Assembly: GCA_934247125.1 (NCBI GenBank)
Contig: CAKQIZ010000010.1
Location: forward strand, 1-32,878
From: an uncultured Clostridia bacterium
GTDB taxonomy: Bacteria > Bacillota > Clostridia > Peptostreptococcales > Anaerovoracaceae
Direction: 5' to 3'
Length of the DNA: 32,878 nt
The notes below the pieces were generated by a model, which made no database searches, had not been told where the DNA came from, and saw nothing but the letters and a program-made list of their open reading frames with translations. Numbering within the stretch: position 1 is the first letter of the stretch; each line of letters starts with the position of its first letter. A program made the translations under genes and the position numbers. Positions 1 through 6,486 of the stretch are shown here, one piece after another.

Positions 1-34
1 GGATCTCTTCCTCATTAAGGTTTCCTCTGCCCAT
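1..34 (-). CDS. 5' end of an unidentified gene running off the left edge
   Basis: Only the first eleven codons are visible, beginning MGRGNLNEEEI. On the minus strand the ATG at 34-32 is preceded by a good ribosome binding site (GAGGA at about 45-41, six bases before the ATG). The product cannot be identified from this stub. What matters is the position: the left inverted repeat of the invertible segment (56-77) lies about 20 bases upstream of the start codon, so any transcript entering from the segment would express this gene. I infer that it is the gene controlled by the switch. The start call rests on the ribosome binding site and on the frame staying open to the window edge. Confidence 0.55.
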   Translation of the reverse strand, partial: MGRGNLNEEEI

Positions 35-55
35 AAATGTTCCTCGCTGACTGAC

Positions 56-77
56 GACAAAATAAGTATTTTGTCAC
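56..77 (+). repeat. Left inverted repeat of the invertible segment
   Basis: This 22-bp sequence is the exact reverse complement of 460-481. Its core at 56-75 is itself a near-perfect palindrome, with arms GACAAAA and TTTTGTC around a TAAGTA centre. Paired half-sites around a short asymmetric core of about 6 bp are the usual form of a tyrosine-recombinase crossover site. It lies between the segment's leftward promoter and the ribosome binding site of the gene starting at 34. Confidence 0.85.
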
Positions 78-121
78 TTACATATTATATAGAATTACTA
101 AACCCAATCCGCTATTATGGA

Positions 122-150
122 ATTTTATCATGGTAGGAGACTTTTTACAA
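122..150 (-). promoter_or_regulatory. Leftward sigma-A-type promoter inside the invertible segment
   Basis: On the minus strand TTGTAA (150-145) is followed after 17 bases by TAAAAT (127-122). A TG in the extended -10 position precedes the -10 box. Transcription would begin near 115 and cross the left inverted repeat into the gene at 34. A further TATAAT at 89-84 has no acceptable -35 box. Confidence 0.5.
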
Positions 151-273
151 GACTAATCGAAAAAAAGTTTAACATTTCTGACCGATTTACAGAAAATTCA
201 CATTTGTCATGAGAAAATGGGAAAAATTACATATATATAAATAAGATCGTTTGAATTCTAACCAAACGATTAT

Positions 274-304
274 TTGGAATACAAAAAAATACCATTGGTA
301 TAAT
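274..304 (+). promoter_or_regulatory. Rightward promoter inside the invertible segment
   Basis: A perfect TATAAT at 299-304 is preceded by TGG, giving an extended -10. The possible -35 TTGGAA at 274-279 has a long 19-base spacer. As drawn it reads toward the hairpin at 331-357 and then antisense to the recombinase 3' end. After inversion it would face the gene at 34. Confidence 0.4.
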
Positions 305-330
305 TCGCCTAATCAATTAATCGTAAACCA

Positions 331-357
331 GCCTCCGGGGCAGCATTCTCCGGAGGC
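331..357. terminator. GC-rich hairpin in the invertible segment, possible attenuator
   Basis: GCCTCCGG (331-338) pairs perfectly with CCGGAGGC (350-357) around an 11-base loop. The following plus-strand sequence, ACTTTATTAG, is only a weak T tract, so termination is uncertain. It may also end leftward recombinase transcripts. Confidence 0.4.
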
Positions 358-459
358 ACTTTATTAGTACAGTCTTTCAAAATCCACCCTGTTCCGAGGG
401 GATTCTTTGTTTTTTGGCAATATTACAAATGCAGTATCTGTGACCTTCTGTGCCTGCCC

Positions 460-481
460 GTGACAAAATACTTATTTTGTC
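460..481 (-). repeat. Right inverted repeat of the invertible segment
   Basis: This is the exact reverse complement of 56-77. Base 481 is shared with the recombinase stop codon TAG (minus strand, 483-481). Inversion would restore the same base, so the recombinase reading frame would not change. Confidence 0.85.
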
Positions 482-1326
482 TAGAGCACGAGTTGAAGCC
501 GTGCTATTTTTTTTACATACTCTGCTTCTGTAGAAATCAGATAAATACGTGTCGTTTCGATACTGCTGTGTCCCATAACGTCTGCCAGGCATACTATATC
601 TCTGCACAGGCCGTAAAAACTCCTCGCAAAAAGATGTCTGAGATTGTGCGGAAAAACTTTTCTGCCTAGAACACCTGCATGCCGGCAAAGAGCTTTCATG
701 TCGGCCCATATCTGCTTGCGGCTCAGGGGGCTGCCGTTTTTGCTCAAAAAAATCTCTCCTGCTTTTATGCCGAGTTTTCGCATGTATATCATGAGCTTTT
801 TGCAAAGTTTGTCCGGTATCAAAATCGTCCGGTGTTTTCCTTTCATTGAAATCTGTGCCCGGCCGCATCTGACTGCCTCGGCTGTTATATGCCGGAGTTC
901 ACTGACTCGTATGCCGGTCGCGCATATGGTCTCCATCAGCAGCGCGATCCTTTCCTTCCCCATTTTGCGTGCGGTCCTGACCAGCTTGCGGTATTCGTCT
1001 TCAGTGAGTTCTCGCTCGGTTTCTCTGAAAAAACGTTTTTGTAATCTCAGAGACTTCAGTCGCAGCTCGTTCCAGCCTGCAAATCTGAAGTATGCGTTGA
1101 TCGCAGCGATCATCGAGTTCACGGTCACCGGCTGTCTGCCGCTTTCCAGCAGGCTCTGTTTCCACTCTGCCGCGAGCTCCTGAGTCACTTCACGGCCGTC
1201 CAGCCAGCTGCAAAATATTTTCATATCATGCAGATACTTTTCGATCGTGCCGTCGCTTCGTTCTTTTTGTCTCAGGAAGGATGCAAATCCCTCTATCGAC
1301 TCTGTCGTGATTTTTCGTGTTTCCAT
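481..1326 (-). CDS. Tyrosine recombinase, probable DNA invertase for the adjacent segment
   Basis: The 281-residue protein has the usual length of an XerC/XerD-type integrase. An N-terminal SAM-like core-binding domain (about 1-95) precedes the catalytic domain. The full catalytic set is visible: R140 in ATGIRVSEL, a beta-hairpin lysine near 162-164, H227 and R230 in HNLRH, H253 in MGHSS and nucleophile Y262 in TTRIYL. A ribosome binding site (GGAGG) precedes the ATG at 1326. The family catalyses site-specific strand exchange and includes chromosomal Xer proteins, phage integrases and promoter invertases. The 3' end abuts the right 22-bp inverted repeat, which points to the invertase role. 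No phage or transposon genes are nearby. The family is clear; the substrate is inferred from position. Confidence 0.9.
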   Translation of the reverse strand: METRKITTESIEGFASFLRQKERSDGTIEKYLHDMKIFCSWLDGREVTQELAAEWKQSLLESGRQPVTVNSMIAAINAYFRFAGWNELRLKSLRLQKRFFRETERELTEDEYRKLVRTARKMGKERIALLMETICATGIRVSELRHITAEAVRCGRAQISMKGKHRTILIPDKLCKKLMIYMRKLGIKAGEIFLSKNGSPLSRKQIWADMKALCRHAGVLGRKVFPHNLRHLFARSFYGLCRDIVCLADVMGHSSIETTRIYLISTEAEYVKKIARLQLVL

Positions 1327-1699
1327 TCTGCTTCCTCCAATGTAGTTGACACTCGTATACTATATTCAGTGCCACGAATTCACGATAATTATACAAAACC
1401 AGAGGCATTCCATCTATATTTTATTAACTTTTTAGTGTCGTTTTATGAATTTCACCGTTTGTGAGAGATTTTGCTGCAGTTGAAAATTTACATATTTTTT
1501 CTTCACATGTTTATGCAGTTTTCTACAGATTCCGCAGTTTTTTTGCATGTTTATGCATATGCTTGAAATGTCCGGATCTCCGGCTGCCGCCCGACATCAG
1601 TGATCCGGGCGGCCGGTGGGAATACTGCAGATCATACGGCTGAGCATACGGCAGCCGGGTTATCTTCAGCCTGAGAACTCTCGGGACTGACGGTCAGCA
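1327..1699. other. Spacer without a gene between the recombinase and amidohydrolase genes
   Basis: No supported ORF is seen. The left part is AT-rich and must carry the recombinase promoter; a possible minus-strand -10, TATAGT, lies near 1365 without a clear -35. A 12-bp direct repeat CATGTTTATGCA occurs at 1506-1517 and 1546-1557. A hairpin pairs GCCGCCCG (1586-1593) with CGGGCGGC (1606-1613). It lies downstream of the amidohydrolase stop but has no T tract. Confidence 0.5.
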
Positions 1700-3379
1700 T
1701 CATTCGAGTCCGGCGTCGTAAACGATCTCGCCGTCGAAAATCGTCATGTCTGTTTTCGTCGAAAGCATGCTGTCGGTATCATTGAAGATGTTGCGGCTGA
1801 ACACGTTGATATCAGCGAGCTTCCCGGGTTCGAGCGTACCGAGACGATCTTCCATCTGCATAAGGTATGCAGGAGTCCTGGTGGAATTCGTGATGGCTTC
1901 CGCAACTGTGAATTTTTCCTGCGGGTTCCATCCCTCTTCCGGAGTATCGTTGCCCATACGTCTGGTCACCGCTCTGTAGATCGTGTCTACCGGATCGAGG
2001 TCGACGATCGGATAATCCGTGCCGAATGCCACGACTGCGCCATTTTCCTGCAGTGTCTTGCCCATCCACGAAAGTTTTATGCGGGCGTCGTCCAGCATGA
2101 GGAAAGCGGGGTGGATGTCGAGTGAATCGATGACGATATGGCTCGGCTGGATGCTGGCCACCGTGTTCGTTGCCGCAAGGCGCGGGATGTCGTCTTCGTG
2201 TATGACTTCGATGTGTTCTATCGCATTGCGGATGTCTTTTTCACCGTACTCGCGGCGCGCCGCTTCGTACGCATCGAGCGCAAGGCGCACCGCTGCATCC
2301 CCGCACGCGTGCAGCCTCATTGCAATACCATTCTTATAACACTCTTTGCTCTTTTGCATGAGCCACTCGGGATCGACCAGCGGCTCCGAACGGAATCCCG
2401 GGCGGTCCTTGTACGGCTCGACCATGTAGCCGGTGTAGCCCAGCGGGGTGCCGTCGACGAAGCCCTTGAGCCCCATGAACCGCAGTTTGTCTGATGCGTA
2501 TTCTTTTTTCAGCTCGAGCGCCTCCCGGATGTCCATTTCCATGTGTGGTGCAAAGAACACGCGCATTTTAAGTTCGCCGCGGTTTTCGAGGTGTCTGCAG
2601 GCTTCGTGTTTCATGATCCGCATGACGTGCACGGCGCCGACCGAGGTTATCCCCTTGCTGTGCGCGACGTCCATGAAAATCTTTATCATTTTTTCTTCGA
2701 GTTCCGGAGAGGCATCGAGGGCTTTGCGTGTCACCATTTCCATGGCGGGCTGTTCGAGGAAAAATCCGGTCGGCTCGCCGTTTTCATCTCTTTCGATGAT
2801 GCCGCCCTGCGGGGCCGGTGTGTCTTTATTGATGCCGCAAAGTTCCATTGTTCTGCTGTTTACCCAGACTGCGTGCAGCTCGTTGTTGAATGCGATGACC
2901 GGACGGTCAGGAAAGTACTTGTCGAGGGCTTCCTTTGACGGGAGCGTTTCACCCGGCCACCTGTAGTTGCACCAGCGGAAGCCGATCACCCAGTCGGTCG
3001 GAAGAGTTCTGCCGGAGTTGTGGGACCGGTCCGCGGACGCACTGCCATTTTCATAAAAATCATACAGCATTCGCGCCGCTTCTTCCTGTGAATTTGCCTC
3101 GTAAAGGTCCACTGTCGCCGCATGCATGGAGCCTAGGTATAAGTGGATATGGCTGTCGATCAGCCCGGGAGTCACAGTGCGATCACCAAGGTCGATGAGC
3201 TTGTATGGCGGCTGCGCGGCTGCGTTTTTAATATGAGGCTGCGCATGTGCATCGTCGTACTTATCAGTCTCACCTTTCACAACATCCTTTATTTGGCTGC
3301 CTTCGATCTCGATGTAGCCTGCAAACGGTTCACTGCCAGCGCTGTCGAAGATGCAGCTGCTTTTCAGTACAATATTCAT
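1700..3379 (-). CDS. Amidohydrolase family 3 (YtcJ-like) metal-dependent hydrolase, copy 1
   Basis: The 559-residue protein belongs to the amidohydrolase superfamily, YtcJ/N-substituted formamide deformylase-like group (COG1574). These are cytoplasmic TIM-barrel metalloenzymes hydrolysing amide or related bonds; the substrate cannot be told. Visible metal-site motifs are H77-x-H79 in LIDSHIHL, H357 in RLHACGD, H389 in IEHIEV and D455 in FGTDYP. Small beta domains flank the barrel (residues 1-70 and the C-terminal LGTLEPGKLADINVF stretch). The ATG at 3379 is chosen because CCTCC at 3386-3390 supplies the ribosome binding site; an upstream in-frame start would add 14 unlike residues. A close paralogue lies at 4150-5745 on the same strand, so this is a tandem duplication. 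Copy 1 has about a dozen extra residues near position 45-57 and again near 110-122. Confidence 0.88.
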   Translation of the reverse strand: MNIVLKSSCIFDSAGSEPFAGYIEIEGSQIKDVVKGETDKYDDAHAQPHIKNAAAQPPYKLIDLGDRTVTPGLIDSHIHLYLGSMHAATVDLYEANSQEEAARMLYDFYENGSASADRSHNSGRTLPTDWVIGFRWCNYRWPGETLPSKEALDKYFPDRPVIAFNNELHAVWVNSRTMELCGINKDTPAPQGGIIERDENGEPTGFFLEQPAMEMVTRKALDASPELEEKMIKIFMDVAHSKGITSVGAVHVMRIMKHEACRHLENRGELKMRVFFAPHMEMDIREALELKKEYASDKLRFMGLKGFVDGTPLGYTGYMVEPYKDRPGFRSEPLVDPEWLMQKSKECYKNGIAMRLHACGDAAVRLALDAYEAARREYGEKDIRNAIEHIEVIHEDDIPRLAATNTVASIQPSHIVIDSLDIHPAFLMLDDARIKLSWMGKTLQENGAVVAFGTDYPIVDLDPVDTIYRAVTRRMGNDTPEEGWNPQEKFTVAEAITNSTRTPAYLMQMEDRLGTLEPGKLADINVFSRNIFNDTDSMLSTKTDMTIFDGEIVYDAGLE

Positions 3380-3480
3380 ATTTTTCCTCCTTTTCGGGGA
3401 TGGGGCCTTTGGTATTTTCAAGTTTGGGGTTGAAGTTTGGCTGGCCAGCCCTGCTGGTTCTGTGCCGTAACCACCGCTTT

Positions 3481-3733
3481 TTGTGTAGAAAATCTTCTTC
3501 TCGAATATTATTACACTTACGGGGGCGAACTTGTGTATGATGCCGGAAATTCAATTTTTATTGCACAACGTTTTGTAATTTTTTGGTATCCTTATCGTGT
3601 TTTTGATGCTTTTTTTGCTTATTTAGCTATATCGGGCTGATTTCGTGTGTATAGTGTTATACGGAACACACTATCATACACATTTTTTTGGTCCTTTGTG
3701 TATTTCTGAAAAAAAACGGATATCATTACACAA
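3481..3733 (+). repeat. Diverged third copy of the ~255-bp TTGTGTA-ended element
   Basis: The block starts TTGTGTAG and ends ATTACACAA, as the copy at 20676-20930 does, and has nearly the same length. Shared landmarks in the same order are the first stem (TTGTGTAG to ATTATTACAC, 3481-3516), a stretch ATTGCACAACG, a central hairpin followed by seven T residues, and the terminal TACACAA. Overall sequence identity to the other two copies is low, so membership is an inference from landmarks. Confidence 0.45.
3647..3689 (+). terminator. Terminator-like hairpin with T7 tract inside the third element copy
   Basis: GTGTATAGTGT (3647-3657) pairs with ACACTATCATACAC (3668-3681) with a small bulge, followed by seven T residues at 3683-3689. 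No gene upstream on the plus strand needs it. This hints that the element itself is transcribed. Confidence 0.5.
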
Positions 3734-3735
3734 GT

Positions 3736-3848
3736 CGGCAGCCGGGGGTGGCTCAAGATCTGATTTCCCGGGCCGGCAGCCGGGGGTGGCTCAAGATCTG
3801 ATTTCCCGGGCCGGCAGCCGGGTGAGGCCCGAGCTCTGATTTGCCGGC
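3736..3848. repeat. Tandem repeat, 38-bp period, three units
   Basis: Units begin at 3736, 3774 and 3812 with CGGCAGCCGGG. The first two are identical and the third is degenerate in its second half. Each contains CCCGGG or AGATCT palindromes. There is no coding potential. The array sits directly after the TTGTGTA-ended element. Confidence 0.85.
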
Positions 3849-3890
3849 TATGCCTTTTATCATATCTTTTACACTTTTACATATGTATGC

Positions 3891-3956
3891 ATGAAATATC
3901 GCTCGCGATATTTCATCATTATCAATATACATAAGCCGGCGTTAGAAAACGCCGGC
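3891..3956. terminator. Two strong hairpins downstream of amidohydrolase copy 2
   Basis: The first is a perfect 11-bp stem, ATGAAATATCG (3891-3901) with CGATATTTCAT (3906-3916). The second is a perfect 9-bp stem, GCCGGCGTT (3935-3943) with AACGCCGGC (3948-3956) around AGAA. Neither has a strong T tract. They may stop or stabilise the 3' end of the amidohydrolase message. Confidence 0.45.
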
Positions 3957-3974
3957 CTCTTATTCATATGATGC

Positions 3975-4154
3975 GCGGGCGAACGCCCGCACTGTTTTTC
4001 GGCGCGCTCTGCGCGCCGCAGATACCGCATGCCGCCGAACGATCGCGTGCAGACCGAATGTCTGCGCTTTACATGATCACAATACCGCAGACCGGCAAAT
4101 GACCCCGGCACACCGGGGAAGGCGCCCCGACAGACCGAATGTCTGCGCTTTACA
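3975..4154. other. Row of five short hairpins and a 22-bp direct repeat at a gene 3' end
   Basis: Perfect small stems follow one another: 3975-3990 (GCGGGC), 4001-4017 (GGCGCGC), 4049-4065 (GCAGAC), 4103-4118 (CCCCGG) and 4131-4145 (CAGAC). A 22-bp direct repeat occurs at 4052-4073 and 4133-4154. Its second copy overlaps the stop codon of amidohydrolase copy 2. The block is GC-rich and non-coding. Confidence 0.6.
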
Positions 4155-5745
4155 GTTCGTCGAATACTACTTCGCCATCGAACAGGGTCATCACTGTCTT
4201 TACTGACGGGATGTCTTCCTCGCTCTCGAAGATGTTCTTGTTGAACACGTTGATGTCGGCGAGTTTGCCGGCTTCGAGAGTTCCGAGCTTGTCTTCCATG
4301 CGCATCATGTAAGCCGGACCCTTTGTGGAGTTTGTGATCGCTTCTGCGACAGTGAATTTTTCCTGCGGGTTCCAGCCGTCTGCCGGCAGATCGTCTTCCA
4401 TGCGTCTCTTGACTGCTCTGTAGATCGTGTCGACAGGATCGAGTTCTACGATCGGATAGTCGGTACCGAACGCAATCTTTGCGCCGGCTTTTGCGAGAGA
4501 CTTGCCGGGCCATGCAAGCTTGATGCGCTCTGCGTCAAGCATCTGGAATACAGGGTGCTTTTCCAGTGATTCCATCAGGATGTGGCAAGGCTGGATGCTG
4601 GCGATCGTGTTGGTCTCTGCAAATCTGTGCAGATCGTCAGGATGCAGCACTTCTATGTGCTCGATAGTGTTTCTTACGTCCTTCGATCCGATCGCTTTTC
4701 TTGCGCCTTCGAATGCATCGAGTGCCATTCTTACCGCGCCGTCGCCGCATGCGTGAAGTCTGAGCGGGATGTCGTGCTCATAACACTGCCTGCTCTTTGC
4801 ATCGAGCCAGTCTTTGTCTACGAGAGGCTGCGAACGGAATCCCGGACGATCCGTATAAGGGTCTACCATGTAGCCGGTGTAGCCCAGCGGAGTTCCGTCC
4901 ATGAAGCCCTTGAGGCCCAGGAAGCTAAGTCTGTCGGACGTATACTCTTCCTTGAGTCTGAGAGCCTCGTCGAAATCTATTTCCATATGAGGTGCAAAGA
5001 ACACTCTCACTTTGAGCTTGCCTTTTTCTTCTAGTCTTCTGCATGCTTCGTGCTTCATGATCTTAAGCACGTGCACTGCGCCTACTGAAGTAACGCCCTT
5101 TGTGTGCGCCATGTTGATGAAGCCTTCGATCAGTTCTTCTTCTTTTTCAGGTGAAAAATCAAGCGCTCTGTCCGTAGCGAGCTCCATTGCCGGCTGCTCA
5201 AGCAGGAATCCTGTAGGTTCGCCGTTCTCGTCTCTTTCGATGATGCCGCCGTCAGGATCTGCTGTGTCTTTTGTGATGCCGCAGATTTCCAGGGTCTTGC
5301 TGTTTACCCAGATGGCATGCAGCTCGTCGTTGAATGCGATCACAGGACGGTCAGGGAAATATTTGTCAAGTGATGCTTTTGTAGGCAGCTTTTCGTCCGG
5401 CCATCTGTAATGCGACCATCTGAAACCGAGCACCCATTCGTCATCACGGTCTTTGTAAAATTCGTAGAGGTTCTTTGCCGCTTCGTCTTCTGTCGCTGTG
5501 TTGTACAGGTCTATAGTCGCGTTGTGCAGTGAACCGAGGAAAAGGTGGATATGGCTGTCGATCAGTCCTGCAGTTATCGTTCTGTCGCCGCAGTCTCTGA
5601 GATCATATTTTGCCGGATCATTGTATTTGTCCGTCTCACCTTTTGTAACTTCTTTGATCTTGTTGTCTTCGATCTCTATGTAACCTGCAAAAGGTTTATC
5701 TCCGACGCTGTCATAGATACATGTGCTTTTAAGTACCAGATTCAT
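4150..5745 (-). CDS. Amidohydrolase family 3 (YtcJ-like) metal-dependent hydrolase, copy 2
   Basis: The 531-residue paralogue of the 1700-3379 product is alike along its whole length (for example both contain PFAGYIEIE and KGETDKY). The same metal ligands are present: H65-x-H67 in LIDSHIHL, H331 in RLHACGD, H363 in IEHIEV and D429 in FGTDYP, so both copies should be active. It lacks the short insertions of copy 1. The ATG at 5745 is chosen for its AGGGGG ribosome binding site and because it aligns with the start of copy 1; the longer in-frame extension is low-complexity spacer. Its own upstream region and the 770-bp spacer between the copies suggest separate transcription. The substrate is unknown; cytoplasmic amide or carbamate hydrolysis is the family expectation. 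Confidence 0.88.
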   Translation of the reverse strand: MNLVLKSTCIYDSVGDKPFAGYIEIEDNKIKEVTKGETDKYNDPAKYDLRDCGDRTITAGLIDSHIHLFLGSLHNATIDLYNTATEDEAAKNLYEFYKDRDDEWVLGFRWSHYRWPDEKLPTKASLDKYFPDRPVIAFNDELHAIWVNSKTLEICGITKDTADPDGGIIERDENGEPTGFLLEQPAMELATDRALDFSPEKEEELIEGFINMAHTKGVTSVGAVHVLKIMKHEACRRLEEKGKLKVRVFFAPHMEIDFDEALRLKEEYTSDRLSFLGLKGFMDGTPLGYTGYMVDPYTDRPGFRSQPLVDKDWLDAKSRQCYEHDIPLRLHACGDGAVRMALDAFEGARKAIGSKDVRNTIEHIEVLHPDDLHRFAETNTIASIQPCHILMESLEKHPVFQMLDAERIKLAWPGKSLAKAGAKIAFGTDYPIVELDPVDTIYRAVKRRMEDDLPADGWNPQEKFTVAEAITNSTKGPAYMMRMEDKLGTLEAGKLADINVFNKNIFESEEDIPSVKTVMTLFDGEVVFDEL

Positions 5746-5918
5746 GATTGTCCCCCTATCTTTCCGGCGCGGCTGTGCCCGGGCTGCAATATGCAGTTCG
5801 TGATCTGTGATCCGTGATCCGCGGTTTATGATCCGCACATCTTCGATGCAGCCCTGCACTGCCGGCCATGCTGAGTAAATTCAACTATATTTGTTTATAT
5901 AACTCCTTTAGTCATATT

Positions 5919-5946
5919 ACTATACTCCAAATGAAAAATTGAGTAA
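5919..5946 (-). promoter_or_regulatory. Possible promoter of amidohydrolase copy 2
   Basis: On the minus strand TTACTC (5946-5941) and TATAGT (5924-5919) are 16 bases apart in an AT-rich stretch about 175 bases upstream of the start codon. The match is moderate. The intervening leader (5746-5900) contains degenerate GTGATC-type short repeats. Confidence 0.3.
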
Positions 5947-6192
5947 ATCTCTTAATTGCTAATTCTTTTAATTTTCAGAAAAGAGTTTCGTGTTTTTTGC
6001 GGTGGTATCCCGGGAGACAGCAACTAAATCTTTTTGCGAGCCTTTTTCATGGAAAGATCCGCGCGGTCCGGATGCCGGGTGCGCACTTTCTTTCTTTCCT
6101 CGTGCTCAGTCAGCAGGCAGGAAAACGGCAGGGCAAAGTATATAAAATATATAAAATAAAGTATATAAAAATTCAGAATATGTATAAACGGG

Positions 6193-6221
6193 TTGACATC
6201 TACTGTAAAAGCGTGTAGACT
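6193..6221 (+). promoter_or_regulatory. Promoter of the riboswitch-dapA transcript
   Basis: A consensus TTGACA at 6193-6198 is followed after 17 bases by TAGACT at 6216-6221. The predicted start near 6228 falls just before the P1 stem of the lysine riboswitch. Confidence 0.75.
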
Positions 6222-6234
6222 GTAAAACAAAGTT

Positions 6235-6446
6235 GATAGAGGTGCGGTAGATATCAGTAATCGAACGGAGGCGGCAGCCGGTGAAGTCGATGAAAGGAGA
6301 TACCGCCGAAGGGTCCTTCAGGCATGACGGATTTCTGGGATATGATAAAATATATCATATACTCCTGCTTGTAACAGGCAGAGGCGCTATCGATCCAGCA
6401 ATGTTTGAAGTTTAATTGTTGCATCGATAGGATGCAACTTTTTTAT
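6235..6446 (+). promoter_or_regulatory. Lysine riboswitch (L box) with expression platform
   Basis: The leader carries L-box hallmarks: AGAGGTGCGG, CAGTAATCGAA, and GATGAAAGGAGATACCGCCGAAGGG in two parts separated by the usual helices. P1 is GATAG (6235-6239) with CTATC (6387-6391). The switch mechanism is readable. CTATCGAT (6387-6394) can pair with ATCGATAG (6423-6430) to form an antiterminator, which excludes both P1 and the terminator at 6418-6438. Lysine binding should stabilise P1 and stop transcription before dapA. This agrees with feedback control of lysine synthesis. Confidence 0.93.
6418..6444 (+). terminator. Intrinsic terminator of the lysine riboswitch
   Basis: GTTGCATC (6418-6425) pairs perfectly with GATGCAAC (6431-6438) around GATAG, followed by six T residues at 6439-6444. 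It is 40 bases upstream of the dapA ribosome binding site. Confidence 0.92.
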
Positions 6447-6486
6447 TGTATAAGACCGACTCAGTATTTTTAAGGAGGAAATTAAA

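Larger units (their letters stand above)
56..481. other. Putative invertible promoter segment (phase-variation switch)
   Basis: A 426-bp AT-rich segment is bounded by perfect 22-bp inverted repeats, flanked on one side by an intact tyrosine recombinase gene and on the other by the ribosome binding site and start codon of another gene. It contains no convincing ORF. It does contain a leftward promoter near the left end, a rightward promoter in the middle, and a GC-rich hairpin at 331-357. In the orientation given, the leftward promoter reads straight into the gene at 34. After inversion that promoter would point away, and the only promoter facing the gene would have to read through the hairpin. 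I infer ON in this orientation and OFF or weak when flipped. Inversion itself is not visible in a single sequence. Confidence 0.7.

Noticed and set aside
377..868. 163-residue ORF overlapping the recombinase gene in another frame and entering the invertible segment
   Set aside because: It is a frame shadow of the recombinase with no ribosome binding site or recognisable motif. Inversion would change its C terminus, but nothing supports translation.
56..1326. Integrated phage or integrative element marked by the recombinase
   Set aside because: There is no tRNA attachment site, excisionase, replication or structural phage gene nearby. The recombinase is flanked by inverted, not direct, repeats, which fits inversion better than integration.
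3869..4513. 214-residue ORF overlapping the 3' end of amidohydrolase copy 2
   Set aside because: It is an out-of-frame shadow of the amidohydrolase continued through the GC-rich hairpin row; its arginine- and histidine-rich sequence is typical of shadows.
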